Notes: a model not told the origin generated them from the sequence alone. Shown: positions 1 to 9,114, numbered from the stretch's first letter. The stretch: 64,000 bases of DNA from Haloarculaceae archaeon H-GB1-1 (GCA_029688825.1 JARUKX010000009.1:51425-115424), one strand, 5' to 3'. Program-made: numbers and translations.

Positions 1-757
1 GCGCGAGCCGACCCCACGTCGGGTCGTCGTCGACCCAGGCGGAGATGTAGACGAGCAGGACGACCGCGACGACGAGCTTCACGAGGACGAACAGCCAGCC
101 GACGCCGACGACCTCGGCGGTCGGAAGCGTTCCTGCGAACTCCATGATGGCCCGTGGGAGCGGCGACCGCTCTCCGGTCCCCAGCACGTCCACGCCGACG
201 GCCGTCGAGATACCGTCGAGCGTGTGCGCGAGGACCACGAGCATGCCCGCGAGTCCGACGCGAGAGACCGCCTCGGTCCGCCAGATGCTCACGAGGAAGT
301 AGACGACGACGGTGAGCATCCCGCTGACGAGGACGATGGTCGCCGGCCAGAGGAAGTGCGGGCCGCCGAAGGGGACCGCCTGCCAGAACAGGGACCCCAC
401 GAGGACGATGAGCACGCCAGTCCCGACGCCCCCGACGTAGCGAGGGACGACGGCGGGTTTGTCCCACACCCGTGCGACGAACTGCGCACCGAGCCAGACG
501 AGACAGAGCAGGTCGAACGTCGTCACGTACACCGCGGGTGCGCTGAAGAGGGGCATCGCCCACCGCGGGAACGCGCGAATCACGTAGAACGCGTGCAGAC
601 CGCCGCCGATGACCATCCACGGGCCGAAGGCGACGACGGTAGCGTTGGTCACGGCCGAGTCCATCGAGACCAGCAGGACCACGACGACGACCGTGAGGAC
701 AGCGAGTCCGAGCACGTACTCCAGCTCGGGGACGACGAGGCCGCTTGGCAGTACCAT
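1..757 (-). CDS. DUF63 family membrane protein (C-terminus cut by window edge)
   Basis: The reading frame opens at the ATG complementary to 755-757 and runs off the left edge with no stop, so about 252 codons are visible. The translation is almost entirely hydrophobic helices, with a conserved-looking segment '[14 protein letters not shown]' near residue 56 and '[15 protein letters not shown]' near residue 185. This pattern fits the archaeal DUF63 integral membrane family. Its function is unknown. It is divergent from deoC with a 168-base gap. The family call is from recognition of sequence style, not a search. Confidence 0.75.
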   Translation of the reverse strand, partial: MVLPSGLVVPELEYVLGLAVLTVVVVVLLVSMDSAVTNATVVAFGPWMVIGGGLHAFYVIRAFPRWAMPLFSAPAVYVTTFDLLCLVWLGAQFVARVWDKPAVVPRYVGGVGTGVLIVLVGSLFWQAVPFGGPHFLWPATIVLVSGMLTVVVYFLVSIWRTEAVSRVGLAGMLVVLAHTLDGISTAVGVDVLGTGERSPLPRAIMEFAGTLPTAEVVGVGWLFVLVKLVVAVVLLVYISAWVDDDPTWGRLA

Positions 758-895
758 GTGGGTACGACGCGCCACGGACGGTCGAAAACCTTCCGGCCGC
801 GGTTCGTCACCGGTGGAGACGCGCGGGTTGTGGACGGTCACCGGTCGAGGCTGGCCGAGGAGGGCCGGTCACCGGCCGCGGCGCTCGCCGGTGCG

Positions 896-902
896 TTTTA
901 TG
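896..902 (+). promoter_or_regulatory. TATA box for deoC
   Basis: The sequence 'ttttatg' lies centred about 27 bases before the deoC ATG. That is the spacing expected for a haloarchaeal leaderless transcript and it supports the start at 926 over upstream in-frame codons. Confidence 0.55.
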
Positions 903-925
903 CGGTCCGCGTTCGAGACGAGCAC

Positions 926-1579
926 ATGAACAGGGACGTCCCCGCCTGCATCGAGCACACGGTCCTCGGCCCCGAGACGACGCCCGCCGACGTCCAGTCG
1001 GTGCTTGACGACGCCATCGAGTACGGCATGAAGGCCTGCATCCCGCCGTGCTATCTCGGCGAGGCTGCGTCGTACGCGCCCACGGTGGAGGTCTCGACCG
1101 TCGTGGGCTTCCCGCACGGCCAGCACGCTCCCGAAGCGAAGGCGGAAGAAGCGCGCCTCGCCTGGGAGGACGACGCCGACGAACTCGACGTCGTCGCCAA
1201 CCTCGGCCTGCTTCGGGCCGGCGAGGACGAACGGTACCGGAGCGATATCGCCGAGGTCGTCGCCGCGGTCCCGATTCCGGTCAAGGTCATCATCGAGACG
1301 CCGCTGCTGAGAGACGAGGCAGAGAAACGCCGCGCCTGCGAACTCGTCACCGACGCGGGCGCGGACTTCCTCAAGACCGCGACCGGCTTCTCCGACGGCG
1401 GCGCGACCGTCGAAGACGTCTCCCTGATGAGCGACTACCTCCCGGTGAAGGCCAGCGGCGGCGTCGGCTCGTGGGAGCAGGCGAAAGCCATGTTCGACGC
1501 CGGGGCCGAGCGCATCGGCGCGTCCTCCGGCGTCGATATCGTCGAGGGGTACCGCGAGGCTCACCCCGAGTCGACCTGA
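926..1579 (+). CDS. deoC: deoxyribose-phosphate aldolase
   Basis: A 217-residue class I aldolase that reversibly cleaves 2-deoxyribose 5-phosphate to glyceraldehyde 3-phosphate and acetaldehyde, in deoxynucleoside catabolism. The Schiff-base lysine sits in '[13 protein letters not shown]' (Lys150), with the accessory Asp88 in 'ELDVVANLG' and Lys175 in 'VKASGG'. The length matches the family (about 210-220). The open frame continues upstream to 224, but the 5' part is low-complexity antisense of the DUF63 gene. The start at 926 gives the normal N-terminus and lies 27 bases after a TATA box. Confidence 0.93.
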   Translation: MNRDVPACIEHTVLGPETTPADVQSVLDDAIEYGMKACIPPCYLGEAASYAPTVEVSTVVGFPHGQHAPEAKAEEARLAWEDDADELDVVANLGLLRAGEDERYRSDIAEVVAAVPIPVKVIIETPLLRDEAEKRRACELVTDAGADFLKTATGFSDGGATVEDVSLMSDYLPVKASGGVGSWEQAKAMFDAGAERIGASSGVDIVEGYREAHPEST

Positions 1580-1633
1580 GCGCCTCGTCGATTCGTCGCC
1601 CTTTTGCTCTCCCGGGCGATAGCGACGGTAGGA

Positions 1634-2884
1634 ATGGCCCGGTATCACATCGAGACGTACGGCTGCACCTCCAACCGAGGTGAGAGCCGGCAGATCGAGC
1701 AGGCGCTCCGCGAGGGTGGCCACCACCCCGCCGAGGGACCCGAGGAGGCCGACGTGGCCATCCTCAACACCTGCACCGTGGTCGAGAAGACCGAGCGCAA
1801 CATGCTCGAACGGGCCAAAGAACTCGAAGACGAGACGGCCGACCTGGTCGTCACCGGCTGTATGGCGCTCGCACAGGGCGAGCAGTTCCGCGACGCCGGC
1901 GTCGACGCCGACGTCCTCCACTGGGACGACGTGCCCCAACAGGTGCTCAACGGCGAGTGCCCGACGGTCACGCCGGACACCGAACCCGTCCTCGACGGCG
2001 TCGTCGGCATCCTCCCCATCGCCCGCGGCTGTATGAGCGACTGCTCGTACTGCATCACGAAGCACGCGACGGGCAAGATAGACTCACCGCCGGTCGAGGA
2101 GAACGTCGAGAAGGCACGCGCGCTCGTCCATGCAGGCGCGAAGGAGATTCGCATCACCGGCCAGGACACTGGCGTCTACGGCTGGGAAGAGGGCGAACGG
2201 AAGCTCCACACGCTGCTGGAACGCATCTGCGACATCGACGGTGAGTTCCGCGTCCGCGTCGGGATGGCCAACCCGAAGGGCGTCCACGGCATCCGCGATG
2301 AACTGGCCGACGTGTTCGCCGAGCACGACGAGCTGTACAACTTCCTGCACGCGCCCGTCCAGAGCGGGTCCAACGACGTCCTCGGCGACATGCGTCGCCA
2401 GCACCAGGTCGGCGAGTACCTCGAAGTCGTCGAGACCTTCGACGAGGCACTCGACTACTGGACCCTCTCGACGGACTTCATCGTCGGCTTCCCGTCCGAG
2501 ACCGACGAGGACTTCCAGGAGTCGATGGCCCTCCTGCGGGAGACGCGCCCCGAGAAGATCAACGTCACCCGCTTCTCGAAGCGGCCGGGCACGGACGCGG
2601 CGAAGATGAAAGGGCTCGGCGGCCAGACGAAGAAGGACCGTTCGAAGGCGATGTCCGAGCTGAAGATGGAGGTCATGGGCGACGCCTACGAAGCCATGGT
2701 GGGCGAGGAGCGCGAGGTCCTGCTCGTCGAGGACGGCACCGACGAGTCGCTGGTCGGCTACGACGAGGCCTACCGACAGGTCGTCATCGCCGACGCCGAG
2801 GACCGCGGCCTCGAAGTCGGCGACTTCGTCGACGTCGAGATTACGTCCCACAACACGGTGTACGCCTTCGGCGAGCCGGTCTGA
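1634..2884 (+). CDS. tRNA (N6-threonylcarbamoyladenosine-37-C2) methylthiotransferase, MtaB/CDKAL1 type
   Basis: A 416-residue radical-SAM enzyme that adds a methylthio group to t6A37 of ANN-decoding tRNAs. Three N-terminal cysteines for the auxiliary 4Fe-4S cluster are visible in 'ETYGCTSN', 'LNTCTV' and 'TGCMA'. The radical-SAM CxxxCxxC is 'RGCMSDCSYC' around residue 133. A C-terminal TRAM-like segment follows residue 350. The start at 1634 (MARYHIETYG) begins directly at the MTTase domain; the upstream in-frame ATG at 1604 adds a tail without family similarity. It lies 54 bases after deoC on the same strand. Confidence 0.92.
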   Translation: MARYHIETYGCTSNRGESRQIEQALREGGHHPAEGPEEADVAILNTCTVVEKTERNMLERAKELEDETADLVVTGCMALAQGEQFRDAGVDADVLHWDDVPQQVLNGECPTVTPDTEPVLDGVVGILPIARGCMSDCSYCITKHATGKIDSPPVEENVEKARALVHAGAKEIRITGQDTGVYGWEEGERKLHTLLERICDIDGEFRVRVGMANPKGVHGIRDELADVFAEHDELYNFLHAPVQSGSNDVLGDMRRQHQVGEYLEVVETFDEALDYWTLSTDFIVGFPSETDEDFQESMALLRETRPEKINVTRFSKRPGTDAAKMKGLGGQTKKDRSKAMSELKMEVMGDAYEAMVGEEREVLLVEDGTDESLVGYDEAYRQVVIADAEDRGLEVGDFVDVEITSHNTVYAFGEPV

Positions 2885-2894
2885 CCCGGACCGC

Positions 2895-3575
2895 TCACAG
2901 CAACAAGTGGCGGTTCAGGTAGAGGACCGCCGGCAGGACGCTCGCCAACGCGATTTTCAGGTCCACGTCTCGGACCGTCGCGAGTGAGGTCGCCCACAGA
3001 TAGCCCGCCCAGACCGTCGCACCGACGTTGAGGTACTGGGTCGCCCGGACGTACGGCGTCTGCTGGACGGCCTGCCAGAAGCGCTCGGTCTCGGCGACGG
3101 TCTCCGGATGGGCGACGACCTGCGTCCCAACCACCATCATGGCGAACCAGACGAGCCCCGACAGCGCGACCGGGAGGAACCCCCACCCGCCGAGCCACAG
3201 CAGGGTGGTCGCCTCCCGTCTGTCGAACGTCCATCCGTCCCCGGAGAAGGGCGTCGTCAGCAGGTAGAACACGACGACGAAGACGATCCAGTAGACGTAG
3301 ATGTGCCCGAAGCTGACGATGGTGCCCCGGAGGAGTCTGACCGGGACCTCCACGACGGTTCGGCCGAGCGCGTACGCCAGCGACTCCTGTTCGGGAAACA
3401 GCGAGTACGAGATGAGCAACAGCGAACCCAGGAGCGTACTCAGCCCCGCTGCTCCCACGACGACGGCCGGCTGAAGCCGCCGCGGCGAGGAGGACTCGAC
3501 CGCGAAGAACGACCGCGGGTTCGACACGAGCGTCCGGAGGGACCACATCATCGGCCCCTCGAAGCGACCCGTCAA
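2895..3575 (-). CDS. Yip1-family membrane protein
   Basis: A 226-residue protein with a short polar N-terminus ('LVSNPRSFF' just before the first membrane segment) and about five hydrophobic helices, the layout of haloarchaeal Yip1-domain proteins. The family is named for eukaryotic Rab-interacting membrane proteins, but the archaeal role is unknown. The start could be Met9 or Met10 (near 3551) rather than Met1. It converges on the methylthiotransferase with a 10-base gap. Confidence 0.65.
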   Translation of the reverse strand: MTGRFEGPMMWSLRTLVSNPRSFFAVESSSPRRLQPAVVVGAAGLSTLLGSLLLISYSLFPEQESLAYALGRTVVEVPVRLLRGTIVSFGHIYVYWIVFVVVFYLLTTPFSGDGWTFDRREATTLLWLGGWGFLPVALSGLVWFAMMVVGTQVVAHPETVAETERFWQAVQQTPYVRATQYLNVGATVWAGYLWATSLATVRDVDLKIALASVLPAVLYLNRHLLL

Positions 3576-3637
3576 AGCTCCTGCGTTCCGGTCCGCCCCC
3601 GGAGCAGAGTTTCCGAGTCAGAAACGTTCCCCTGCCG

Positions 3638-3645
3638 TTTTTTAT
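3638..3645 (+). promoter_or_regulatory. putative TATA box for the HTH-DUF7521 operon
   Basis: The run 'ttttttata' is the only TATA-like element upstream of the 3723 gene. A transcript starting 25-30 bases downstream would have a leader of about 50 bases. Confidence 0.4.
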
Positions 3646-3722
3646 ACGACGGCCCGCAGTGAGTCACGAGTGCGACGTATAGTGACCGAGGCCACGCGGC
3701 GGCTGTCAGCCCGACAGACCAG

Positions 3723-4070
3723 ATGAGCGATGCCAGCGAACTCGACGCGGTCGTCGACCTCCTCGACGACGAGTACGCACGCGCCATCCTCAGGGCGACG
3801 AGCGTGCAAGCGCTCTCGGCCGAGGAACTGAGCGAGCAGTGCGACATGTCGCCACCAACCGTCTATCGCCGGCTCGACCGCCTCCGCGAGCACGACCTCG
3901 TGGCTGCCCAACAGCAACTCGATCCGGACGGCCACCACTACGAGGTGTACACGGCGTGTCTCTCGCGAGTCACCATCGACCTCGACGACGGCGACTTCGA
4001 CCTCGACGTCGAGCGCACGGACCAGGACGCGGCCGACAGATTCACTGACCTCTTCGAGACGCTCCAATGA
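3723..4070 (+). CDS. winged-helix transcriptional regulator (ArsR-like)
   Basis: A 115-residue protein with a single winged-helix domain: residues 8-65 include 'LSAEELSEQCDMSPPTVYRRLDRL', a clear helix-turn-helix with recognition helix 'SPPTVYRRLDRL'. The acidic C-terminus ('DLDDGDFDLDVER') resembles other haloarchaeal one-domain regulators. Its stop overlaps the start of the next gene (ATGA), so translation is likely coupled to the DUF7521 protein. The ligand and targets cannot be read from the sequence. Confidence 0.8.
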   Translation: MSDASELDAVVDLLDDEYARAILRATSVQALSAEELSEQCDMSPPTVYRRLDRLREHDLVAAQQQLDPDGHHYEVYTACLSRVTIDLDDGDFDLDVERTDQDAADRFTDLFETLQ

Positions 4071-4393
4071 TCCCACTCACCACACAGTCGGCGGTCGCGA
4101 CTCCGGCCAGCACGCTGGTCAGCCTGCTCCTGTTTCTGGGGCTCGTCGTGTCGATGGTGGTGTCCGTCGTCGTCGTCGCGAAGGGCGTCGGGAGCTATCG
4201 AGCGACGGGCGATCCGGCGATCCTCGGGCTCTCCACGGGCATCCTCCTGCTGAGCGGCGCGCCGATCTTCCTGAACGTCGTCCTCGCCACGTCGACCGGA
4301 CTGGACAGCGCCGTCGTCAGCACGCTCGCGGACGGTCTGCGGCTGATGGGACTGCTGGTCGTCCTCTACGTCATCTACAACACAGGCCGATGA
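4067..4393 (+). CDS. DUF7521-family small membrane protein
   Basis: A 108-residue protein with about three transmembrane helices (residues 14-40, 48-68 and 85-104) and almost no soluble part. The basic loop 'KGVGSYRATGDPAILGLSTG' after helix 1 is the recognisable family feature. Its ATG overlaps the stop of the winged-helix gene by four bases. The coupling suggests a membrane sensor or anti-regulator for that protein, but this is inference from context. Confidence 0.65.
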   Translation: MIPLTTQSAVATPASTLVSLLLFLGLVVSMVVSVVVVAKGVGSYRATGDPAILGLSTGILLLSGAPIFLNVVLATSTGLDSAVVSTLADGLRLMGLLVVLYVIYNTGR

Positions 4394-4442
4394 AACGAAC
4401 ACCACCGACCGACCGACTCGACGGGCGTCCAACTGACGAGCG

Positions 4443-4787
4443 ATGGCGCAGTCCGGATCCCGAGGACGACCGCGAATCTACAGCGGGGTGGCAGCCGTGA
4501 GTCTCGGCCTCTGGTCTCTCGGCGCGCTCTCGGTCGCGGCGGCGATGGCGACGGCGCTACTCGGCACGTTCGTCGCCTACCAGAGTTACCGCGGGTACAG
4601 ACGGAACGGCAGCCGTCCGATGCTGTTCCTGGCCGCCGGTATCGCGCTGTTGACCGTCGTCCCGTTCGTCTTGCGAACGGTGGTCGTCCGTTCAGGGTTC
4701 GCGAGTACGACCGGTGGCGCGCTCGTCTCCCAGACGGCCGGACTCGTCGGTATCGTGGTGTTGCTGTACGCGCTGACGAGAGCGTGA
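4443..4787 (+). CDS. second DUF7521-family small membrane protein
   Basis: A 114-residue three-helix protein that shares the layout of its upstream neighbour: helix 1 is followed by a basic loop ('YQSYRGYRRNGSRPMLFLAAG'), then two further helices. It is probably a diverged tandem copy. It follows the first copy by 49 bases on the same strand, so it is likely in the same operon. Confidence 0.6.
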   Translation: MAQSGSRGRPRIYSGVAAVSLGLWSLGALSVAAAMATALLGTFVAYQSYRGYRRNGSRPMLFLAAGIALLTVVPFVLRTVVVRSGFASTTGGALVSQTAGLVGIVVLLYALTRA

Positions 4788-4971
4788 AGCGGCGCACGGT
4801 GTGGAGGGCCGAGCGCAGCGGGAAACGATGGTTGGGTGGGGAGAGGGGATTCCGGCGTACTGACCGGGGAGCGGACAGTATCGGCCGTGAGCCAGCGGCG
4901 AGGTAGCGGGAATGAACCTGACTGGCTCCAGCAGAACGTGCAGCCGGGAATTCCATAAAAGGGAGTCGAGG

Positions 4972-4998
4972 CTTTCCACGCCGGAAAGCGTGGCAAAG
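4972..4998. terminator. hairpin after the CDF transporter gene (possible terminator)
   Basis: The arms 'ctttccacgc' (4972-4981) and 'gcgtggcaaag' (4988-4998) pair around a 6-base loop, with one bulge. It lies 10 bases past the stop of the minus-strand CDF gene. T-runs occur on either side. It could be a terminator or RNA-stability hairpin for that gene. The rest of 4788-5007 shows no gene. Confidence 0.4.
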
Positions 4999-5007
4999 TG
5001 TTTTATA

Positions 5008-5928
5008 CTATCGTCGGAAGTCGGCGAGGCGGTCGACCTCGTCGTCCTCCTTCCACTCCCCCAGTTCCTTCGGGTCGATGTGGACGAACACGTCGTCTAT
5101 CTCCGGTATCTGCCGTATCGCGTCCATCACCTCGGTCTCGATGTCGTGGGCTTCGAGCAGCGTCCGGTCGCCTTCGACCTCGATGTGGAGGCTCACGTCT
5201 ATCTCCGGACCGACGTAGTGGGCGATGACGTCGTGGGCACCCTCCACCTCGGGGTGTTCCAGCGCTCGACGGACGATATCGCGTCGTAGTTCCTCGGGTG
5301 GTGCCGCCCCGACGAGGTAGTCGACGTTGTCCCTGACGACCTCGATTCCCGAGTAGACGATGCCCACAGCGACGACGAGTGCGGAGAGCGGGTCGAGCAG
5401 TGGGACGCCGAGCGCTGCACCGACGACACCGAACATCGCCGCACCCGCGGTCAGGATGTCGTTCCGGTTGTCCAGCGCGGTCGCGATCAGCGCGGGCGAG
5501 TTGTACTCCCGGCTGGTGGCCAGACAGTACCGATACAGCAGGTACTTCGCCACCGCCGCCAGCGCGAGGACGGCGATCGCGACTGGCTGGCGCGTCACCG
5601 TCGGCGTCGTCCCCGACAACAGCGTCGACGCGGACTGCCAGAGAACCGCACCACCACCGGCGAACATGCCCAGTGCGACGAACAGGCCGACGAACGGCTC
5701 GATTCGCTCGTGGCCGTGCGGGTGCTCGAAGTCTGGCGGTTGGGTCGTCAGATAGAGTCCGGCGACGATGACCAGGCTGTACGCCGTGTCCGCGAGGCTG
5801 TTGACCGCCTCGGAACCGACGGCGAGGCTGCCGGTCTGGGACCACACCACGCCCTTCAACAGCGCCAGTCCGGCGTTGACCGCGAGCACGACCAGGCCGA
5901 CTCGGCGGAGCGCGGTACGGCGTGCCAT
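5008..5928 (-). CDS. cation diffusion facilitator (CDF) family transporter
   Basis: A 306-residue divalent-metal/proton antiporter. Six helices occupy roughly residues 10-205 and are followed by a cytoplasmic metal-binding domain ('ELRRDIVRRALEHPEVEG', then 'HYVGPEIDVSLHIEVEGD'). The CDF signature appears in helix 2 as 'SEAVNSLADTAYS' and in the loop as 'HPHGHERIEP'. The helix 2 metal site is N-x3-D rather than the H-x3-D of zinc exporters or D-x3-D of Mn/Fe types, so the metal specificity is uncertain. It stands alone. Confidence 0.9.
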   Translation of the reverse strand: MARRTALRRVGLVVLAVNAGLALLKGVVWSQTGSLAVGSEAVNSLADTAYSLVIVAGLYLTTQPPDFEHPHGHERIEPFVGLFVALGMFAGGGAVLWQSASTLLSGTTPTVTRQPVAIAVLALAAVAKYLLYRYCLATSREYNSPALIATALDNRNDILTAGAAMFGVVGAALGVPLLDPLSALVVAVGIVYSGIEVVRDNVDYLVGAAPPEELRRDIVRRALEHPEVEGAHDVIAHYVGPEIDVSLHIEVEGDRTLLEAHDIETEVMDAIRQIPEIDDVFVHIDPKELGEWKEDDEVDRLADFRR

Positions 5929-6006
5929 CGAACCGCGATTGGCGGCCAGCCCTAAAGGGGCTTTCCGTCGGCCGGCACTCCCAGTGACAGGTCGAATGCC
6001 GTCGAC

Positions 6007-6576
6007 TCAGTCGATGCGGACCGCGTCGTCGTCGCCGACGACGGTCGTTCCAGCCTGGGAAGCGAACGCATCGTGGAGCCGTTCGTAGGTGTCTTCGACA
6101 GCCTCGACGATGACCTTCGTATCGCTGACGACCGGCATGAAGTTCGTGTCGCCCGACCACCGGGGGACCACGTGCGTGTGCAGGTGGTCGTCGATCGAAC
6201 CGCCCGCGGCACTGCCGCCGAGGTTCAGCCCCGCGTTGTAGCCATCCGGTCCCATCGCCTCGTCGAGGGCGTCGAACGTCCGCTGTTTCAGTCGCGAGTG
6301 GTCCAGCAGCACCTCGTCGTCGAGGTCACGATAGTCCCCGGTGTGTTCGTAGGGGATGATCATCACGTGACCCGGATTGTACGGATAGTTGTTCAGGAGG
6401 ACGAACGAGTGCTCGCCGCGAGCGACGACGTTGTGCGCTCTGTCCTCATCCTTCGCTGGCAGTTCGCAGAAAACGCACTCCTCGACCTCCGGGTTCTTGT
6501 CCGGTCGTTCCACCCACTGCATCCGCCACGGCGCGAAGACCTGTTCCATGTCGGCAGGGTTCGGGGGCACGGACAT
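6007..6576 (-). CDS. HIT (histidine triad) family hydrolase
   Basis: A 189-residue protein with the histidine triad 'HLHTHVVPRW', which hydrolyses or phosphorolyses dinucleotide polyphosphates and related nucleotide conjugates. A zinc-ligand-like pair 'CVFC' near residue 35 and the segment 'NNYPYNPGHVMIIPYEH' place it in the Ap4A-phosphorylase-like branch. The N-terminus begins at the ATG just before a region with no other family similarity. Acidic residues dominate the surface. It probably acts in the cytoplasm as a nucleotide scavenger. Confidence 0.88.
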   Translation of the reverse strand: MSVPPNPADMEQVFAPWRMQWVERPDKNPEVEECVFCELPAKDEDRAHNVVARGEHSFVLLNNYPYNPGHVMIIPYEHTGDYRDLDDEVLLDHSRLKQRTFDALDEAMGPDGYNAGLNLGGSAAGGSIDDHLHTHVVPRWSGDTNFMPVVSDTKVIVEAVEDTYERLHDAFASQAGTTVVGDDDAVRID

Positions 6577-6807
6577 AACGACTTCCCTCTGGCGTCAGAC
6601 GGCGAGTATCATCGGAGAGAGTGTGGAGCAACCCTGGGACCCCTCCAAATATCACAGATGATATGTGGAGAGGTAGCACGGTGAAAGTCGTGCCGATTTC
6701 GTCTGTTTTAGCCCGATTTTCCCATCGCCGTCTTGCGATAAACGGTTCAAAAACGGTTCCGAACGTTGCCGGGTGTTTATTGGGTCAGCCGGGAATTCTC
6801 AGGTAAG

Positions 6808-7005
6808 ATGGCATCCAAACCGCGGATGAACGAGTTCACGGAAACGTGCGAGTGCTGCGAGCGGACGACGCCTCACAGCGTGTCCGTCCGTCTCCGAACC
6901 GAGAGCACGAAACCGGATAACGCCCAGTTCTCCAGGGAGCCCTACCGCGTCGCCGAGTGCCGGGTTTGTGGTACCGTCACAGAAACCCGGATGAACAACG
7001 CGTAG
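6808..7005 (+). CDS. small zinc beta-ribbon protein (DUF7835-like)
   Basis: A 65-residue protein with two CxxC knuckles, 'CECCERTTPHSV' and 'CRVCGTVT', separated by the segment 'SREPYRVAE'. It ends 'ETRMNNA', as in the haloarchaeal one-ribbon family. The start chosen is the ATG at 6808 (MASKPRMNEF); the next Met at 6826 is also possible, and the upstream in-frame ATG at 6766 adds nonconserved sequence. The role is unknown. The upstream 230 bases (6577-6807) contain AT-rich stretches but no clear gene. Confidence 0.7.
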   Translation: MASKPRMNEFTETCECCERTTPHSVSVRLRTESTKPDNAQFSREPYRVAECRVCGTVTETRMNNA

Positions 7006-7127
7006 GGACGACGCGGATTCCGGCCTGAACTCCCTCTTCTCGCCAATTATATTCTCTGATAATCGCAAGGAGAGCGTCGGAAACTGTCGACCGCCGAGAA
7101 CCGCCGCTCGCTACGCTCGCTGTCGAA

Positions 7128-8021
7128 TCAGGAGCGCGTCGTTACTTCACAGCCGTCTTCGGTCACGATGATGGTGTGCTCCTTCTGGCTGACGAGTTCG
7201 CCGTCGTCCTCCTTGAGCACGGGGTAGCCGTGGACCATGTCGCGCTGTTTGAGACGACGAAGCGCCATCTCGGCCCGTGGGACGTCGAGCCAGCGGCGCG
7301 CGAACGGGAGCGTCTTGAACTCGTCGGTGATCTGTTCGAGGGCCTTGCGCGCCGCGCGGTCGCGGATGGAGCCCTCGCGTTCGAGGGCGAAGATCTCCTC
7401 GTCGCTCCCTTCCTGAACCTTGCCGCCGCCGGTCGTCGCGAACGGTTCGATGGCGACGACCTGGCCGACTTCGAGTTCGACGCTCTGGGAGACAGCTCGG
7501 TTCGGGATGTTCGGGGGGATGTGCTGTTGGTAGTGGCCGAGTCCGTGTCCGGTGAGGTTGACGACCGGGTTGTAGCCGTAGCCGTCGATGACCTCCTCGA
7601 CCGCCGCGCCGATATCGCCGGTCTCGACGCCGGGTTCGACGAGATCGATGGCCGCCTCCAGCGCCTCCTCGGAGGCGTCGACGAGGTCCGCGTTTCCGGA
7701 GAGGTCGACGGTGACCGCGGTGTCGGCCAACCACCCGTCGACGCTGACGCCGATGTCGAGGTTCACCATGTCCTCGCCGAACGTGGACTCGTCGTCCGGT
7801 GCCGGCGTCGCGTGGGCCGCCTCCTCGTCGATGCTGATGTTCACCGGGAACGCGGGTTCGCCGCCGAGTTCTCGGATCCGGTCTTCGGCCCACTCCGCGA
7901 CTTCGAGATGGCTGACCCCCACGTCGACCATCTCCGCGGCGTCGTCGCGGACCTCGGCGAGTATCTCGCCGGCCTCACGGTGTTTCTCGTACTTCTCGTC
8001 CGAGAAGTCTACGTCACTCAT
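7128..8021 (-). CDS. map: type II methionine aminopeptidase
   Basis: A 297-residue enzyme that removes the initiator methionine from nascent proteins. The pita-bread metal ligands are all visible: Asp in 'VNLDIGV', Asp in 'LADTAVTVD', His in 'TGHGLGHYQQH', Glu in 'AIEPFATTG' and Glu in 'SQKEHTIIV', with the substrate His in 'EEAAHATPAP'. The roughly 60-residue insertion of the type II class is present. The open frame extends upstream to 8540, but that part is antisense of the next gene; the start at 8021 gives the usual N-terminus. Confidence 0.94.
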   Translation of the reverse strand: MSDVDFSDEKYEKHREAGEILAEVRDDAAEMVDVGVSHLEVAEWAEDRIRELGGEPAFPVNISIDEEAAHATPAPDDESTFGEDMVNLDIGVSVDGWLADTAVTVDLSGNADLVDASEEALEAAIDLVEPGVETGDIGAAVEEVIDGYGYNPVVNLTGHGLGHYQQHIPPNIPNRAVSQSVELEVGQVVAIEPFATTGGGKVQEGSDEEIFALEREGSIRDRAARKALEQITDEFKTLPFARRWLDVPRAEMALRRLKQRDMVHGYPVLKEDDGELVSQKEHTIIVTEDGCEVTTRS

Positions 8022-8059
8022 ACCACCGGGTTCGACGGTCCACACATTAGGGTTTGCCG

Positions 8060-8923
8060 TTAGATGTTGGACGAGTTCGCGGTCCGGCTCGTCTGCATCC
8101 CCGGGCTGTCGTACGCCGACCCGACGTCCCCGTCCGGCGTCAGAACGATGATGCCAACGTCGCCGTCGGAGTGGTCGGTGAAGTAGTCGATAGCCGCGTC
8201 CGCGGCCGCCTGCGCGTCGTGGCCGTCCGCCAGGTACTCGACCGCCACACGGGAGAGCGTGACGCGAGCGATGTCCTCGCCCGCACCCGTGGCGCTCGCA
8301 CCACCCGCGGGCGTGGCGTAGAATCCGGACCCGATCTGTGGGACGTCGCCGACGCGACCGGCGAGCGCACACCAGCGGCCACCGGTCGACGTTGCCGCAG
8401 CGACCGTCTCGCCGTCCGACGCCACCGCGCCCACCGTATCGGTGCCGCCGAACTGCTCGCGGACCCACCGCAGGTGCTCTCTCGGCGACCCCTCGGGCGG
8501 CGAGAGCGACTGCCACCGCTCGCGGGTCGTCGCGGTCCACAGGTCGACGTCTGTGGCAACCTCGAAGTCGGCCGCGAGGTCGACCGCGTGATCACTCGCG
8601 AGGAGGACGTGTGGCGTCTCCGAATGGACGACGCGAGCCACCTCGACGGCGTGCTCGACGCCCGGCATGGAACAGGCCGCGCCCACCTCCCGGTCGCTCG
8701 TCATCAGTCCCGCGTCGGTTCGGATGGTGCCGTCGCTCTGGACCGCGCTTCCGGTCCCGGCGTTGAACCGGGGGTTCGACTCCAGAACGCGGACCGTCTC
8801 CACGACCGCCTCGATGGGCATCGTCGCCGTTCGACCCCGCTCGACCGCCTCGTCGAGTACCTCCCGTCTCGGTTCCGGTTCGTCCGGGTCACTGCCAGCG
8901 CCGCCGTGAGCGACCACGTGCAT
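8060..8923 (-). CDS. isoaspartyl peptidase / L-asparaginase (Ntn hydrolase)
   Basis: A 287-residue plant-type asparaginase/isoaspartyl peptidase precursor, which self-cleaves and hydrolyses beta-aspartyl peptides or asparagine. The start 'MHVVAHGGAG' is the standard N-terminus. 'NPRFNAGTGSAVQSDG' is the family motif of the alpha chain. The autocleavage nucleophile is Thr163 in 'TDTVGAVASDG', and 'GSGFYATPAGGASATGAGE' completes the active site. It lies 38 bases upstream of map on the same strand, so the two may be co-transcribed as protein-maturation functions. Confidence 0.9.
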   Translation of the reverse strand: MHVVAHGGAGSDPDEPEPRREVLDEAVERGRTATMPIEAVVETVRVLESNPRFNAGTGSAVQSDGTIRTDAGLMTSDREVGAACSMPGVEHAVEVARVVHSETPHVLLASDHAVDLAADFEVATDVDLWTATTRERWQSLSPPEGSPREHLRWVREQFGGTDTVGAVASDGETVAAATSTGGRWCALAGRVGDVPQIGSGFYATPAGGASATGAGEDIARVTLSRVAVEYLADGHDAQAAADAAIDYFTDHSDGDVGIIVLTPDGDVGSAYDSPGMQTSRTANSSNI

Positions 8924-9114
8924 GCAGGTCCCATCGGCTTCCTGGCCCAAATATGGTCCCGTCGATGAGCGCAGGTGCTCGCTACACGGCAGTCCGTCTG
9001 ACGGCCTCACGAGCGGCGTGGCAGTCCGGACCGGGATTCGAGGCTGTCCAAGAATAGTGCAAAGAAAGCCACAGTAATACACTTTCCGGTGTCAAATATG
9101 CGGAAAGCGGCAGG

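Noticed and set aside
224..925. Long in-frame extension before deoC
   Set aside because: It is antisense of the DUF63 gene, has low-complexity Asp/Glu/Arg composition, and the deoC family starts at 926 behind a TATA box.
869..2065. 398-codon minus-strand frame opposite deoC and the methylthiotransferase
   Set aside because: The composition is the usual reverse shadow of acidic haloarchaeal genes, with no recognisable family; both real genes on the plus strand are strong matches.
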